45,332 nucleotides of DNA, from IMG/VR virus record IMGVR_UViG_3300022745_000006, positions 1 through 45,332 of that record, one strand, 5' to 3'. The notes below the pieces were generated by a model. The model made no database searches and had not been told where the DNA came from. It saw only the letters and a list, made by a program, of their open reading frames with translations. Shown in pieces: positions 19,733 to 28,293 of this stretch (the stretch's first letter is position 1; each line of letters starts with the position of its first letter). Source of the DNA: a virus. The translations under genes were made by a program, and so were the position numbers.

Positions 19733-21103
19733 GTGCTTCTAGCCCTTCAAAACCTCATCAACCTACGGGCCGCAGGTGGCGGCCCGGTTTCGATTGCTCT
19801 GACCGGCCGCTCGGCGGCGGCGACGGCTGGCACACTCACCACATCCAGCACCAGCGCAGTCGCACTCACCGGGCGGGCAGCGGCGGCCACTGGCGGCGTT
19901 GTCACGTCGTCGGTGGCCGCTACGGTCGCCCTTACCGGGCAGGCCGCAACATCGGCTGCGGGCCTCGTCACTACGTCGAGCACGTCGGCGATATTGCTGA
20001 CAGGCGTGGCCGCGACGGCAGCCGCGGGCCTCGCCACAACGGCGAGCACAAGCACGCAGGCGCTCACAGGGCAGGCTGCGACCGCATCCGCGGGCCTCGT
20101 GACGCCGACGCAGGGCACCACAGTCGCCCTGACGGGACAGGCCGCCACAGCGTCGCAGGGCGCTGTAACGACATCGAGCACGAGCACACAGGCGCTTGCG
20201 GGGCAGGCTGCAACCGCAGCCGCGGGCCTCGTCACTACATCGAGCGCGGTGTCGTTGCTGCTCACCGGCCAAGCGGCCACGGCAGCCGCGGGCGCACTCA
20301 CGCCGACGCAGGGCGCCACCGTGGCGCTCACGGGGCAGGCTGCGACAGCAGCCGCGGGCCTCGTTACCACGTCGAGCACAGGCACGCAGGCCCTCACGGG
20401 CCAAGCCGCAACCGCAAGCGTCGGCACGATTACGCCGACGCAGGGCACCACCATCGCGCTCACCGGGCAGGCCGCAACGGCCTCGGTGGGCGCTGTCGGC
20501 ATTTCAGCGACGATGACGTTGGCCCTGACGGGCCAAGCCGCGATTGCGGCAGCCAATGCGCTCACGACAGCGAGCACAAGCTCGATTGCAGTGACAGGGC
20601 GCTCGGCAACGGCGAGCGTAGGCGTACTGACGCCGACGCAAGGCAATGTCGTCGCACTCACAGGCCAAGCGGCCACGGCGAGCACGGGAACGCTCGGCAC
20701 GACGAGCACGGTGTCGCTTGCCCTCACCGGACAGGCTGCGGCAGCCGCAGCGGGGGCCGTAGCAACATCGAGCGCGATTTCGGTTGCGCTCACGGGCAAA
20801 TCCGCAACGGCCTCGGTCGGTGCGGTCACACCAACGGTCGGAATCACCATCGCACTCACCGGGCAGGCTGCAAGCGCAGCGGTCGGTGCAATGGCTACGT
20901 CTCAAACGAGTTTTGTGGCGTTGCTCGGTGCTGCCGCAGCGGCATCGGGCGGCATCATCGTGCCTACGGGCGCGGACGTATCGGCGCATCCCGCGGCGCT
21001 TGCTCGCACGCTCACAGTGGCCGAGCAAAGCCGAATGATGCGCGCCGCAGGCGAACTGCGCGCGTTAGTGGCAAGCGAAAATAATAGGACGCTCACCCAA
21101 TGA
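19733..21103 (+). CDS. Repeat protein with eighteen 22-residue units, putative fibre (456 aa)
   Basis: After 19 residues the protein is eighteen consecutive 22-residue units (residues 20-415) of the form xVALTGQAATAxxGxxTxxx. It then has a 41-residue charged tail (ALARTLTVAEQSRMMRAAGE, then LRALVASENNRTLTQ). The Leu, Gly and Val or Leu columns are fixed, while the last 4-6 residues alternate between SSTS-like and TPTQGT-like endings. Such LTGQ repeats occur in phage appendage proteins and suggest an elongated beta structure. The start is GTG at 19733, and the stop overlaps the next ATG (ATGA). Unit number could vary between relatives. Confidence 0.72.
   Translation: MLLALQNLINLRAAGGGPVSIALTGRSAAATAGTLTTSSTSAVALTGRAAAATGGVVTSSVAATVALTGQAATSAAGLVTTSSTSAILLTGVAATAAAGLATTASTSTQALTGQAATASAGLVTPTQGTTVALTGQAATASQGAVTTSSTSTQALAGQAATAAAGLVTTSSAVSLLLTGQAATAAAGALTPTQGATVALTGQAATAAAGLVTTSSTGTQALTGQAATASVGTITPTQGTTIALTGQAATASVGAVGISATMTLALTGQAAIAAANALTTASTSSIAVTGRSATASVGVLTPTQGNVVALTGQAATASTGTLGTTSTVSLALTGQAAAAAAGAVATSSAISVALTGKSATASVGAVTPTVGITIALTGQAASAAVGAMATSQTSFVALLGAAAAASGGIIVPTGADVSAHPAALARTLTVAEQSRMMRAAGELRALVASENNRTLTQ
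19790..20977 (+). repeat. 66-bp tandem repeat, 18 units
   Basis: The eighteen 22-codon units occupy exactly 18 x 66 bp with no indel. Nucleotide identity between units is uneven, and recurring blocks such as ACGCCGACGCAGGGC alternate with GTCACTACGTCGAGC-like endings. This suggests expansion by unequal exchange of one- or two-unit blocks. Confidence 0.88.
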
Positions 21104-21609
21104 CGCAGGAACTACTGCGCGACTCGTCGTTGCCGTATTTTGAATTTTTCATGCGGCCGGGCGACAAGCTCGACTATGCGTTTGAGTGGGCCAATTGGCT
21201 CGCATCACGCTGGCTGCCCTCATACGGCTTTGCAATCAATGCGACGATTCGCCCGCGCAAGTCTACGGGCTATCAGTACACAGTGACGACGCCCGGCCTT
21301 TCGGGAAACGTTGAGCCCACATGGCCCACGACGCTCGGCGCGACCGTCACCGATGGCTCGGTTGTGTGGACGTGCGAGGCCGTTGACACGCAAAGCCTCG
21401 CGACGACGATTTCGACGGCCCTATGGTCGGCCGATTCGCCGTTGACGATTGCATCGAGCATTCTCACGGGCACGAATTCGACCGCGTACGTGAATGTGCC
21501 GAGCAATGCGTCGGACGGCGATTACTACGTGCGCAACGACATCACGCTCGCCAATGGCCTCACCAAAGAGGGTGTATTGCTCATCAAGGTGCGCGCCAAG
21601 CAAATTTAA
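21100..21609 (+). CDS. Putative tail-associated protein (169 aa)
   Basis: A hydrophilic N-terminal part (SSLPYFEFFMRPGDKLDYAF, then EWANWLASRWLPSYGF) is followed by the motif TTPGLSGNVEPTWPTTLGAT and VTDGSVVWTCEA. The motif GxxEPTWPTT-G-TVTDGxVxWT is frequent in phage tail and fibre proteins. The rest is beta-rich (TAYVNVPSNASDGDYYVRND). The ATG at 21100 overlaps the repeat protein stop. Phage proteins with this motif usually join or decorate fibres, but the exact role is unknown. Confidence 0.7.
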   Translation: MTQELLRDSSLPYFEFFMRPGDKLDYAFEWANWLASRWLPSYGFAINATIRPRKSTGYQYTVTTPGLSGNVEPTWPTTLGATVTDGSVVWTCEAVDTQSLATTISTALWSADSPLTIASSILTGTNSTAYVNVPSNASDGDYYVRNDITLANGLTKEGVLLIKVRAKQI

Positions 21610-21610
21610 A

Positions 21611-22180
21611 ATGGCATACGTTAGCGTCCATGGCGACATACACAAGGCGCTTTATAAATTGGCCATGACGAAGGCCGAAGCGCGCAAAGCAATCGTGCGA
21701 GCGCTGAATCGCACAGCGGACAGCACAAAGGTCGAAGCCGCTAGGCAGATCAAAGCATCGGGCTTCGGTGTGAAGGTGGCGACAATCAAAAAGTCGCTCA
21801 GTGTACGCAAGGCTGTAGGCGACATACTGCAAGCCGAAGTGCACAGCAGAGGTCGACCGATTCCACTGATTGAGTTCAATGCGAGGCAGACTAAAAAGGG
21901 CGTCACAGCAAACGTCAAAAGAGGGCGCAAGCTGTGGCCGGGTGCGTTTATCGCGACCATGTCCACGGGACATACGGGCGTGTTTACTCACAAGCCCGGA
22001 ATGCAGACAGGCAAGCGTGGAAAGCCGATCCACAACCGCACGATCCGCGAGGAGTTCGGGCCGGGTGTGCCATCGCAGTTTGGCAATACAAAGATCATGG
22101 CAGGGCTCAAAGAGTTTGCACGCGATGAGTTCATCAAGCGTGCAGCGCATGAGTTCAAGCGCCTGCAAGGCATTGCATAG
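21611..22180 (+). CDS. Z: Prophage minor tail protein Z-like (189 aa)
   Basis: Basic protein matching the minor tail protein Z family. It has ALYKLAMTKAEARKAIVRAL followed by NRTADSTKVEAARQIKASG at the start. GRPIPLIEFNARQTKKGVTA lies mid-protein, then KLWPGAFIATMSTGHTGVFT, and HNRTIREEFGPGVPSQFGN near the end. In lambda, Z acts at tail completion and head joining and lies among the tail genes. Here it is far from them, just upstream of the terminase. The ATG at 21611 has only a weak ribosome-binding site. The open frame upstream to 21494 overlaps the previous gene and was rejected. Confidence 0.82.
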   Translation: MAYVSVHGDIHKALYKLAMTKAEARKAIVRALNRTADSTKVEAARQIKASGFGVKVATIKKSLSVRKAVGDILQAEVHSRGRPIPLIEFNARQTKKGVTANVKRGRKLWPGAFIATMSTGHTGVFTHKPGMQTGKRGKPIHNRTIREEFGPGVPSQFGNTKIMAGLKEFARDEFIKRAAHEFKRLQGIA

Positions 22181-22195
22181 TAGTGTGATGAGGTT

Positions 22196-22203
22196 CGCTC
22201 TTA
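22196..22203 (+). promoter_or_regulatory. Possible lambda-type boxA
   Basis: CGCTCTTA matches the first eight bases of the lambda boxA. It lies 15 bp after the stop of the Z-like gene and 72 bp before the terminator at 22275. An 8-base match alone could be chance. Confidence 0.3.
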
Positions 22204-22274
22204 TGCAATTGCGGGCCAGAAAAAATGCACGCATTGCGTGGGCCCTACCTTCGCGGGTCCTTCTACGCGTAGTG

Positions 22275-22306
22275 AAACCGGGAGGCCAAGACCGCCCGGT
22301 TTTCGC
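22275..22306 (+). terminator. Probable terminator before the terminase genes
   Basis: AAACCGGG/CCCGGTTT (8-bp stem, 12-nt loop that can pair further) is followed by TTC and, a little later, AATTTT. The intergenic stretch 22181-22360 contains this hairpin and no gene. The weak T-tract suggests partial termination between the fibre block and the head genes. Confidence 0.6.
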
Positions 22307-22360
22307 TAATTTTCGCGGGGCATAGGCAACGCCCCAATCCGCAAAAACAGGCACTTACGA

Positions 22361-22936
22361 ATGGCCGCAGGCCGCAAAAAGGCGCCGCAAGCGGCTGCCA
22401 AATCGAAAAACGCAAAAGAAACGGATGCGGACGCGCCGCGGCTGCGCACGCATACGCCCGTCACGGGCGCGCACATGTCGGCGGCGACGTTCGCCGATGA
22501 GTTGGGCTTTGACGCCGCGACGGTGCGCGACAGACTGCGCGCCATCAATGCGGAACCGTCCGGCGAGTTCCGCGGCTTCCCGCTCTATCGGTTGCGCGAC
22601 CTCTACCGCGCGGCGGTGTCGACGGCCGACGGCAAGATTGACCCGGAAAAGCTGCGGCCTTTCGAGCGCAATGCGCACTACAAGGCCGAGCGGGAAAAAC
22701 TGGAACTGCAACTAGAGTTGCGCGAAGTCATCCCGCGACTAGAAACAGAAGCGGGCTATGCCCACGCGTTCAAACACGTCGCGCAGTTGTTCGACACGCT
22801 GCCCGACATTTTGGAGCGCGAGTGCGGCGCAAGCCCGGACATGCTTTCACGCGTTGAGCGTGCGCTCGATACGGTGCGCGAGGAACTGTACAAGCGCCTC
22901 GTCGCCGAGCGCGACGACGCTGCCGACTTGATATGA
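22361..22936 (+). CDS. Terminase small subunit, DUF1441/Nu1-like (191 aa)
   Basis: The N-terminal tail is basic (AAGRKKAPQAAAKSKNAKET). A winged helix-turn-helix follows: MSAATFADELGFDAATVRDR and GEFRGFPLYRLRDLYRAAV. A helical region in the middle (FERNAHYKAEREKLELQLEL) and LLDTLPDILE-like segments complete the DUF1441 pattern of phage DNA-packaging small subunits. It binds the packaging site and hands DNA to the large subunit. Its stop overlaps the large-subunit ATG (ATGA), as is normal for the pair. Confidence 0.85.
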   Translation: MAAGRKKAPQAAAKSKNAKETDADAPRLRTHTPVTGAHMSAATFADELGFDAATVRDRLRAINAEPSGEFRGFPLYRLRDLYRAAVSTADGKIDPEKLRPFERNAHYKAEREKLELQLELREVIPRLETEAGYAHAFKHVAQLFDTLPDILERECGASPDMLSRVERALDTVREELYKRLVAERDDAADLI

Positions 22937-24984
22937 CGTTCGCCCGCGACATCGACGTGCGGCGACAGGTCGCCGAGCTTGTGCGCGCGCCTCGCCGGGT
23001 GAGCCCGAGCGTGGCTGCGACGCGGCACTTGCTCACGGAAAAAGGCCCGTGGTCGCCGGACCTCACGCCGATGCTCACCGAGCCGCTCGACGTGCTCGGT
23101 GGCCGGCGCTACACGGGCGTCGTGTTTGTCGGGCCGGCGCGCACCGGTAAGACGATGTCTTTGATTCTCGGCGGTGTCACGTACATCGTGACGTGCGCGC
23201 CGGGCGATACGCTTGTCGTGCAAATGTCTCAGGACGCGGCGCGGGATTTCTCGCGCACCGACCTCGACCGGGCTATCAGGAACTCGCCGGCATTGGCTGA
23301 GCGCCTGAGCCCGCGGGCGCGCGATGACAACACGTACGACAAATTTTTTCGCTCGGGCATCGTGCTCAAGCTCGGTTGGCCGGCGGTGTCGCAGCTATCT
23401 AGCAAAACGCTGCAATACGTTTTTATAACGGATTACGACCGGCCCGAGAATCGCGACAACGTGGACGGTGAGGGCCCCATGTGGGACCTCGCAGCGAAAC
23501 GCACTGAAACGTACATGAGCCGGGGCAAGTGCCTCGCGGAGTCGAGCCCGGGAGAGGATTATCTTGACCCCCGCTGGCGGCCGAGCACGCCGCACGAGGC
23601 GCCGCCCGCCCGCGGCATTCTGAGCCTGTACAACCGGGGCACGCGCGCCCGGTGGTACTGGCCATGCAAGCACTGCGGCGAGTACAGCGAGGCCGCCCCG
23701 GGGCTTGAGCCGTTCGACTTGCCCGGGTTTGACGAGCTTGTCGAGTCGGTGCAGTCGCAGGACATCATGGCGCTCGCCGAGACGTTCGCGCGGGTGGTCT
23801 GCCGCAAGTGCGGCGGCGTGCACGACATGGCCGACCGCGCGGCGATGAATGCCCGCGGCCGGTGGGTGCACGAGGGCCAGCGGGTGAACTCGGCCGGCGT
23901 GGTCGAGGGCGAGCGCCGTCGGTCAAACATCGCGTCGTATTGGCTCGGGGGCTGTGCTGCCGCCTATCAGCGGTGGGACGGCATCGTGCTCAAGTACCTG
24001 CAAGCGGTGGCCACGTACGCCCGCACGGGCGACGAGATGCCGCTCAAGGCCACGACCAACACCGACCAAGGGGCCCCGTACCTGCCCCGTGCGGCGGCCA
24101 AGCGGCGCACGGCCGACGACCTACTGCGGCGCATGGAGCCGTGGCCCAAGGGCACGGTGCCGGCCGGCGTGCGGTTCCTGACGGCCGCGGTCGACGTGCA
24201 GGCCAACCGGTTTGTCGTCGAGGTGTTCGGGTGGGGCGAGGCGCTTGAGTCGTGGCTCGTCGACCGGTTTGTCATCACGTCGAGCCTTCGCCCCGAGGGC
24301 GACCGCACGGCGGCGCTTGATCCCTCGTCGTACGTCGAGGATTGGCTCACGCTCGAAAGCCAAGTCATCGGGCGGCGCTACCCGGTGGACGGCCAGCCCG
24401 GGCGCGAGCTTCGCGTACTCGTGACGATGTGCGACTCGGGCGGCCGGGACGGCGTCACCGACAACGCGTACAAGTTTTGGCGGCACTGTCGGGGCAAGGG
24501 CCTCGGCAAACAATTCATGCTCATCAAGGGCACGGGTGCGAAAGACGCCGCGCGGTGCGTGTTGACGTGGCCGGACAGCCGAGGCCGCAAGGATCGAAGC
24601 GCCGGCAGCAAGGGCGACGTGCCCGTATGGCTCGTGGCCACCAACACGCTCAAAGACGGCGTGAGTGGCGACCTCGGGCGCACTGAGCCCGGGCCGGGAT
24701 ACCACCACATCCCGCAGTGGGTTGACCGGCCGTACTTCGATGAGATGAGCGCCGAGGTGCGCACGCCGAAGGGTTGGGAGCGCAAGCCCGGCGAGCGCAA
24801 CGAGGCATTCGACTTGCACGTTTACAACCGCGCCGCCGTCATCGTGCTCGGCGGCGAGGCAATCGACTGGCGCGCACCGCCCGAGTGGGCCAAAGCGTTC
24901 GACGAGCGGCGCGAGGAACCGACGAGCACGCCCGGGGCGCCGTCGACGGCACGCCGTCGGCGCGTTCTGTCGCCCGGCATCTAA
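22933..24984 (+). CDS. Terminase large subunit, GpA family (683 aa)
   Basis: Packaging motor and nuclease of the lambda GpA type. Walker A is GPARTGKT (67-74), and Walker B is the VFITDYD segment (163-169). A zinc-binding pair lies in the middle (WPCKHCGEYSE and VVCRKCGGVHD). The C-terminal nuclease region has FLTAAVDVQANRFVVEVFGW (Asp of AAVD) and VLVTMCDSGGRDGVTDNAY (Asp pair). YDRPENRDNVDGEG is typical of the family. GpA terminases usually cut at cos sites, so cohesive ends are expected even though the contig is circular. Confidence 0.95.
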   Translation: MTFARDIDVRRQVAELVRAPRRVSPSVAATRHLLTEKGPWSPDLTPMLTEPLDVLGGRRYTGVVFVGPARTGKTMSLILGGVTYIVTCAPGDTLVVQMSQDAARDFSRTDLDRAIRNSPALAERLSPRARDDNTYDKFFRSGIVLKLGWPAVSQLSSKTLQYVFITDYDRPENRDNVDGEGPMWDLAAKRTETYMSRGKCLAESSPGEDYLDPRWRPSTPHEAPPARGILSLYNRGTRARWYWPCKHCGEYSEAAPGLEPFDLPGFDELVESVQSQDIMALAETFARVVCRKCGGVHDMADRAAMNARGRWVHEGQRVNSAGVVEGERRRSNIASYWLGGCAAAYQRWDGIVLKYLQAVATYARTGDEMPLKATTNTDQGAPYLPRAAAKRRTADDLLRRMEPWPKGTVPAGVRFLTAAVDVQANRFVVEVFGWGEALESWLVDRFVITSSLRPEGDRTAALDPSSYVEDWLTLESQVIGRRYPVDGQPGRELRVLVTMCDSGGRDGVTDNAYKFWRHCRGKGLGKQFMLIKGTGAKDAARCVLTWPDSRGRKDRSAGSKGDVPVWLVATNTLKDGVSGDLGRTEPGPGYHHIPQWVDRPYFDEMSAEVRTPKGWERKPGERNEAFDLHVYNRAAVIVLGGEAIDWRAPPEWAKAFDERREEPTSTPGAPSTARRRRVLSPGI

Positions 24985-24999
24985 CTAGCGAGGGCCCAC

Positions 25000-25215
25000 A
25001 TGGCCGGATACACACTAGCGCAGGCGCAGGAACATCTAGCCGCGTGGCTCGCGGCCGACCTCGCTGTGGCAGGCGGCCAGTCGTACACCATCGGGCAGCG
25101 AACGTTGACGCGGGCCAACGCCGCGGAAATCCGCAACAACATCATGCACTGGAATCGCCAAGTTGCGCAGTTGTCGCGCGGTGGCGGCCTGCGCGTCACG
25201 TATCCGACGGTGTAA
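25000..25215 (+). CDS. Head-tail connector, gpW/DUF6148-like (71 aa)
   Basis: The protein MAGYTLAQAQEHLAAWLAAD, with AVAGGQSYTIGQRTLTRANA and AEIRNNIMHWNRQVAQL, matches the small DUF6148/gpW-like family between terminase and portal genes. In lambda, W stabilises packaged DNA and joins the portal to the tail. The gene sits exactly where W does. It is a confident family call, with its function taken from the position. Confidence 0.8.
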   Translation: MAGYTLAQAQEHLAAWLAADLAVAGGQSYTIGQRTLTRANAAEIRNNIMHWNRQVAQLSRGGGLRVTYPTV

Positions 25216-25217
25216 CC

Positions 25218-26876
25218 GTGAAGCCCACACTACTCGACAAGGTCGTTGCCTACGTGAGCCCCGAGGCGGGCGTCGCGCGGCTCAAGGCGCGCACGCAAAT
25301 GGCCATTGCTGGCGCATGGGCGGGCGGCTCGCTTACGCGGCTGCAAACGGCCAATTGGGTGCCGTTCGGCGGTTCGCCTGAAACGGATTCGATGATTGAT
25401 AGGCGCTGGCTGCGCAACCGTAGCCGCGACCTACAGCGCAACAACCCGCTCGCCCGCGGCGCCATCAATACGGTCGTCACGTCGGCCGTCGGCACCGGGC
25501 TCGTGCTGCGCTCGCGCATCGACGCCGAGGCGCTTGGACTGTCGCCCGAGGCGGCACAGAAATGGCAGCGGCACACGGAACGGGAATTTAGTTTGTGGGC
25601 CGACAACCCGCGCGCCTGCGACGCCGAGGCAACGCTCGATTGGTTCGGTCTACAGTCGCTTGCGTTCCGCTCGGCGCTTGAGTCGGGTGACACGTTTGCG
25701 GCGCTGCCGATGGTGCCGCGCGTCGGCTGCCCGTACGACACGAAAGTGCAATTGATCGAGGCCGACAGGCTCGTCAACAACAAGCTCATCGCCGACACCA
25801 TCGACCTTTTCGGTGGCATCAAGCGCGGCAAGTTTGGCGAGCCCATCGAGTACCACATCCTGCGACAGCACCCGGGCGGGATGCTGTCGCCGGGCTCGTT
25901 CACTTGGGACATCGTGCCCGCGTTCGGCCGGCGGACTGGCCGGCGGAACATCATTCACCTCTATGACAAGCTGCGCCCCGGCCAGCCGCGCGGCTTGCCG
26001 TACCTGTCGCCCGTCATCGAGACACTCAAGCAACTCGGCGACTACACCGACGGCGAACTGCGCGCGGCGCTCGTGTCGTCGATGTTTACCGTGTTCGTTA
26101 AGAGTGAGTCGGGCTTTGGCCTCGGCGTGGGCAGCGACGGCAACCAAGCCACGAGCCCCGCGCAGACTGGCGACAACCTGCGCCTCGGCTCCGGTGCCAT
26201 TGTCGACCTCAACCCGGGCGATGATGTGAGCTTTGCGAACCCGGGCCGCCCCAATACGGCGTTCGACCCGTTCGTGCAAGCGTTGCTTCGCCAGATTGGC
26301 AGCGCGCTTGAGTTGCCGTTTGAAATTCTCATCAAGCACTTTTCATCGAGCTACAGCGCGAGCCGCGCGGCGCTGCTCGATGCGTGGCGGTTCTACAAGG
26401 GCCGGCGCGCGTGGCTCGCTGCGATGTTCTGCTCCCCGGTGTACGAGGCGTGGCTCGACGAGGCCGTTGCCAGCGGGCGCATAGACGCCGAGGGATATTT
26501 TGACGACCCGGAGCGCCGCGCGGCCTACCTGCGCGCCGAGTGGATCGGCGACACGCAGGGCCAGATTGACCCGCTGAAAGAGGCCATGGCGGCCGAAAAG
26601 CGGCTCGCGCTCGTGCTCACGAGCTACGCCGACGAAACCACCCAACTCACGGGGCAGGACTGGCGCGACGTGGTCGCGGCCCGCGCGGCCGAGGAAAAGG
26701 AACTCACCGACGCCAAGCTGCGGCCGTTGCTGCCCGACGCCAAAGGCGTGCCGGTGGACCCGAACGGGGAGCCCCCGCAGGGCGTCCCCGGGGCCCCGGG
26801 GCAGCCCACGCAAGGCCCTGCGAAGCCGGCGCAGGGGCCGACCAAGCCGGCGGCCCCGACCGCACCCAACAAGTAA
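25218..26876 (+). CDS. B: Portal protein, lambda gpB family (552 aa)
   Basis: Forms the dodecameric ring at the head vertex. The sequence RNRSRDLQRNNPLARGAINT and VVTSAVGTGLVLRSRID is the family signature. EYHILRQHPGG, then YDKLRPGQPRGLPYLSPVIE, and LELPFEILIKHFSSSYSASR, then AALLDAWRFYKGRRAWL, are strong lambda-portal matches. The last 40 residues are a Gly/Pro/Gln-rich, collagen-like low-complexity tail (PGAPGQPTQGPAKPAQGP). The GTG start at 25218 is 2 bp after the connector stop. The open frame upstream to 24774 is an overlap artefact. Confidence 0.95.
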   Translation: MKPTLLDKVVAYVSPEAGVARLKARTQMAIAGAWAGGSLTRLQTANWVPFGGSPETDSMIDRRWLRNRSRDLQRNNPLARGAINTVVTSAVGTGLVLRSRIDAEALGLSPEAAQKWQRHTEREFSLWADNPRACDAEATLDWFGLQSLAFRSALESGDTFAALPMVPRVGCPYDTKVQLIEADRLVNNKLIADTIDLFGGIKRGKFGEPIEYHILRQHPGGMLSPGSFTWDIVPAFGRRTGRRNIIHLYDKLRPGQPRGLPYLSPVIETLKQLGDYTDGELRAALVSSMFTVFVKSESGFGLGVGSDGNQATSPAQTGDNLRLGSGAIVDLNPGDDVSFANPGRPNTAFDPFVQALLRQIGSALELPFEILIKHFSSSYSASRAALLDAWRFYKGRRAWLAAMFCSPVYEAWLDEAVASGRIDAEGYFDDPERRAAYLRAEWIGDTQGQIDPLKEAMAAEKRLALVLTSYADETTQLTGQDWRDVVAARAAEEKELTDAKLRPLLPDAKGVPVDPNGEPPQGVPGAPGQPTQGPAKPAQGPTKPAAPTAPNK

Positions 26877-26889
26877 CGGAGAAACCGCA

Positions 26890-28266
26890 ATGCAGTTGCG
26901 CGACATCGTGGCCGCACCGTGGGCCATCGAGCCCGCCATGTTCGAGGAGGTGCAGGGAATCTATGCCCGGCACATGCGCGGCGAAAAGATCGACCTACAG
27001 GGCATCGAGGCCCGCATCGGTCGCCCGCTCAACAACACGCGCCAGCCAATGCAGGTCACGCCCGACGGCGTGGCCGTCATCGCGCTCGACGGCGTCATTG
27101 CCAAGCGCGCAAACCTGATGACGCAGATTTCGGGCGGCACGTCGTCGCAGATTGTGGGCCAGCAGTTTGCCGAAGCCCTCGCCGACGACAGCGTCAAGGC
27201 CATCGTGCTCGCGGTGGACTCGCCGGGCGGAACGGTGGACGGCACGCAGGCCCTCGCCGACCAAATCTATGCGGCGCGCGGCACCAAGCCCACCATCGCG
27301 TACGTCGACGGCACTTGTTGCTCGGCGGCGTACTGGATTGCGAGTGCGTGCGACAAGGTCGTCGTCGGGGGTGACACCGCGCAGGTTGGCTCCATCGGCG
27401 TCATTGCCACGCACGTCGACCAATCGTTTGCCGAGGCGCAGCGCGGCGTGCGCGTTACCGAAATCAAGGCCGGCAAGTACAAGGGCACGGGCTCACCGCA
27501 CGCGCCGCTCGGTGCTGGCGAAAGCATCATGCAAGCTCAAGTCGACCACATGTACGCCGTTTTCCTCGGCGCTGTGGCTCGCAATCGCGGCGTGTCGGTC
27601 GACGCTGTCGCGCAGGACATGGCCGAGGGGCGGGTGTTCCTCGGTCGCAAGGCAATTGACGCGGGGCTCGCGGACGGTGTTTCCACGCTCGCCGATGTCA
27701 TTGCTGAACTGTCGGGCGATTCGGAGTCGGATGACGACGAGCGCAACGACACTTTCGAGGCCGTCGGTGCCGGTGTGCCCGTGGTCGCTGTCGATTCAAC
27801 TATCAATCACGAGGTTTCCACCATGCTCACCATTGAACAGGTGCGCGCCGAGGCCCCCGATGTCGCGCAGGCATTCGCGACCGCGGAGCGGGAGCGCATC
27901 GCCGCCATTCAGAAGTTGACGCGGCCGGGCTGCGAGGCCCTTGTCGCCGAACTCATTGCCGACGGAAAGACCACGGCGCCCGAGGCGGCGCTGAGGATTT
28001 TGGCCGCGGTCGACGCGCAGGCAGCGGCAAAGGCCGAGGCCGAGGCCGAGGCCAAGGCGGCCAAGCTCGCGGCGATCAAGGCCGACGCGGCCGAGGTTGT
28101 CGTTGCTGCGGCGCCGGCTGCGGATGCGGCCAAGGGCGACGACGCCATCGACTATCACCACGTTTCCCGCGAGGCCCGTGCCCTCATGGACACCGAGGCA
28201 GTGCGCGGCGTGAAGCTCACCGAGGCCGAGGCCGTCGCGCGAGTGCTCGCGCGGGCCAAGGTCTAA
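26890..28266 (+). CDS. C: Head maturation protease S49 fused to scaffold (458 aa)
   Basis: Lambda C-type prohead protease. The S49/SppA domain has DGVAVIALDGVIAKR, VLAVDSPGGTVDG and VDGTCCSAAYWIASA (likely nucleophile Ser145). QVGSIGVIATHVD follows, and EIKAGKYKG holds the likely catalytic lysine. The C-terminal 147 residues are a charged, alanine-rich coiled region (AAAKAEAEAEAKAAKLAAIK), the scaffold. A second in-frame start at 27823, with GAGG upstream, would make the scaffold alone, as Nu3 inside C. The ATG at 26890 follows GGAG. It cuts the scaffold and portal during maturation. Confidence 0.93.
   Translation: MQLRDIVAAPWAIEPAMFEEVQGIYARHMRGEKIDLQGIEARIGRPLNNTRQPMQVTPDGVAVIALDGVIAKRANLMTQISGGTSSQIVGQQFAEALADDSVKAIVLAVDSPGGTVDGTQALADQIYAARGTKPTIAYVDGTCCSAAYWIASACDKVVVGGDTAQVGSIGVIATHVDQSFAEAQRGVRVTEIKAGKYKGTGSPHAPLGAGESIMQAQVDHMYAVFLGAVARNRGVSVDAVAQDMAEGRVFLGRKAIDAGLADGVSTLADVIAELSGDSESDDDERNDTFEAVGAGVPVVAVDSTINHEVSTMLTIEQVRAEAPDVAQAFATAERERIAAIQKLTRPGCEALVAELIADGKTTAPEAALRILAAVDAQAAAKAEAEAEAKAAKLAAIKADAAEVVVAAAPAADAAKGDDAIDYHHVSREARALMDTEAVRGVKLTEAEAVARVLARAKV
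27823..28266 (+). CDS. Internal-start scaffolding protein, Nu3-like (147 aa)
   Basis: In frame with the protease, MLTIEQVRAEAPDVAQAFAT starts at an ATG preceded by GAGGTTTCCACC (8-nt spacing). The product would be the coiled scaffold region alone, ending VSREARALMDTEAVRGVKLT and RVLARAKV. The organisation copies lambda C/Nu3. It is a prediction from the internal ribosome-binding site and the nested-gene precedent. Confidence 0.78.
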   Translation: MLTIEQVRAEAPDVAQAFATAERERIAAIQKLTRPGCEALVAELIADGKTTAPEAALRILAAVDAQAAAKAEAEAEAKAAKLAAIKADAAEVVVAAAPAADAAKGDDAIDYHHVSREARALMDTEAVRGVKLTEAEAVARVLARAKV

Positions 28267-28293
28267 CCCCATTTCGCATAAGGAACTCAGACC

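Noticed and set aside
17902-21028. Long minus-strand open frames of up to about 600 codons opposite the fibre genes (17902-19710, 19747-20859)
   Set aside because: They are antisense shadows of GC-rich, repetitive plus-strand genes. They lack ribosome-binding sites, have odd Val/Ala/Arg composition and run against the transcription direction of the region.
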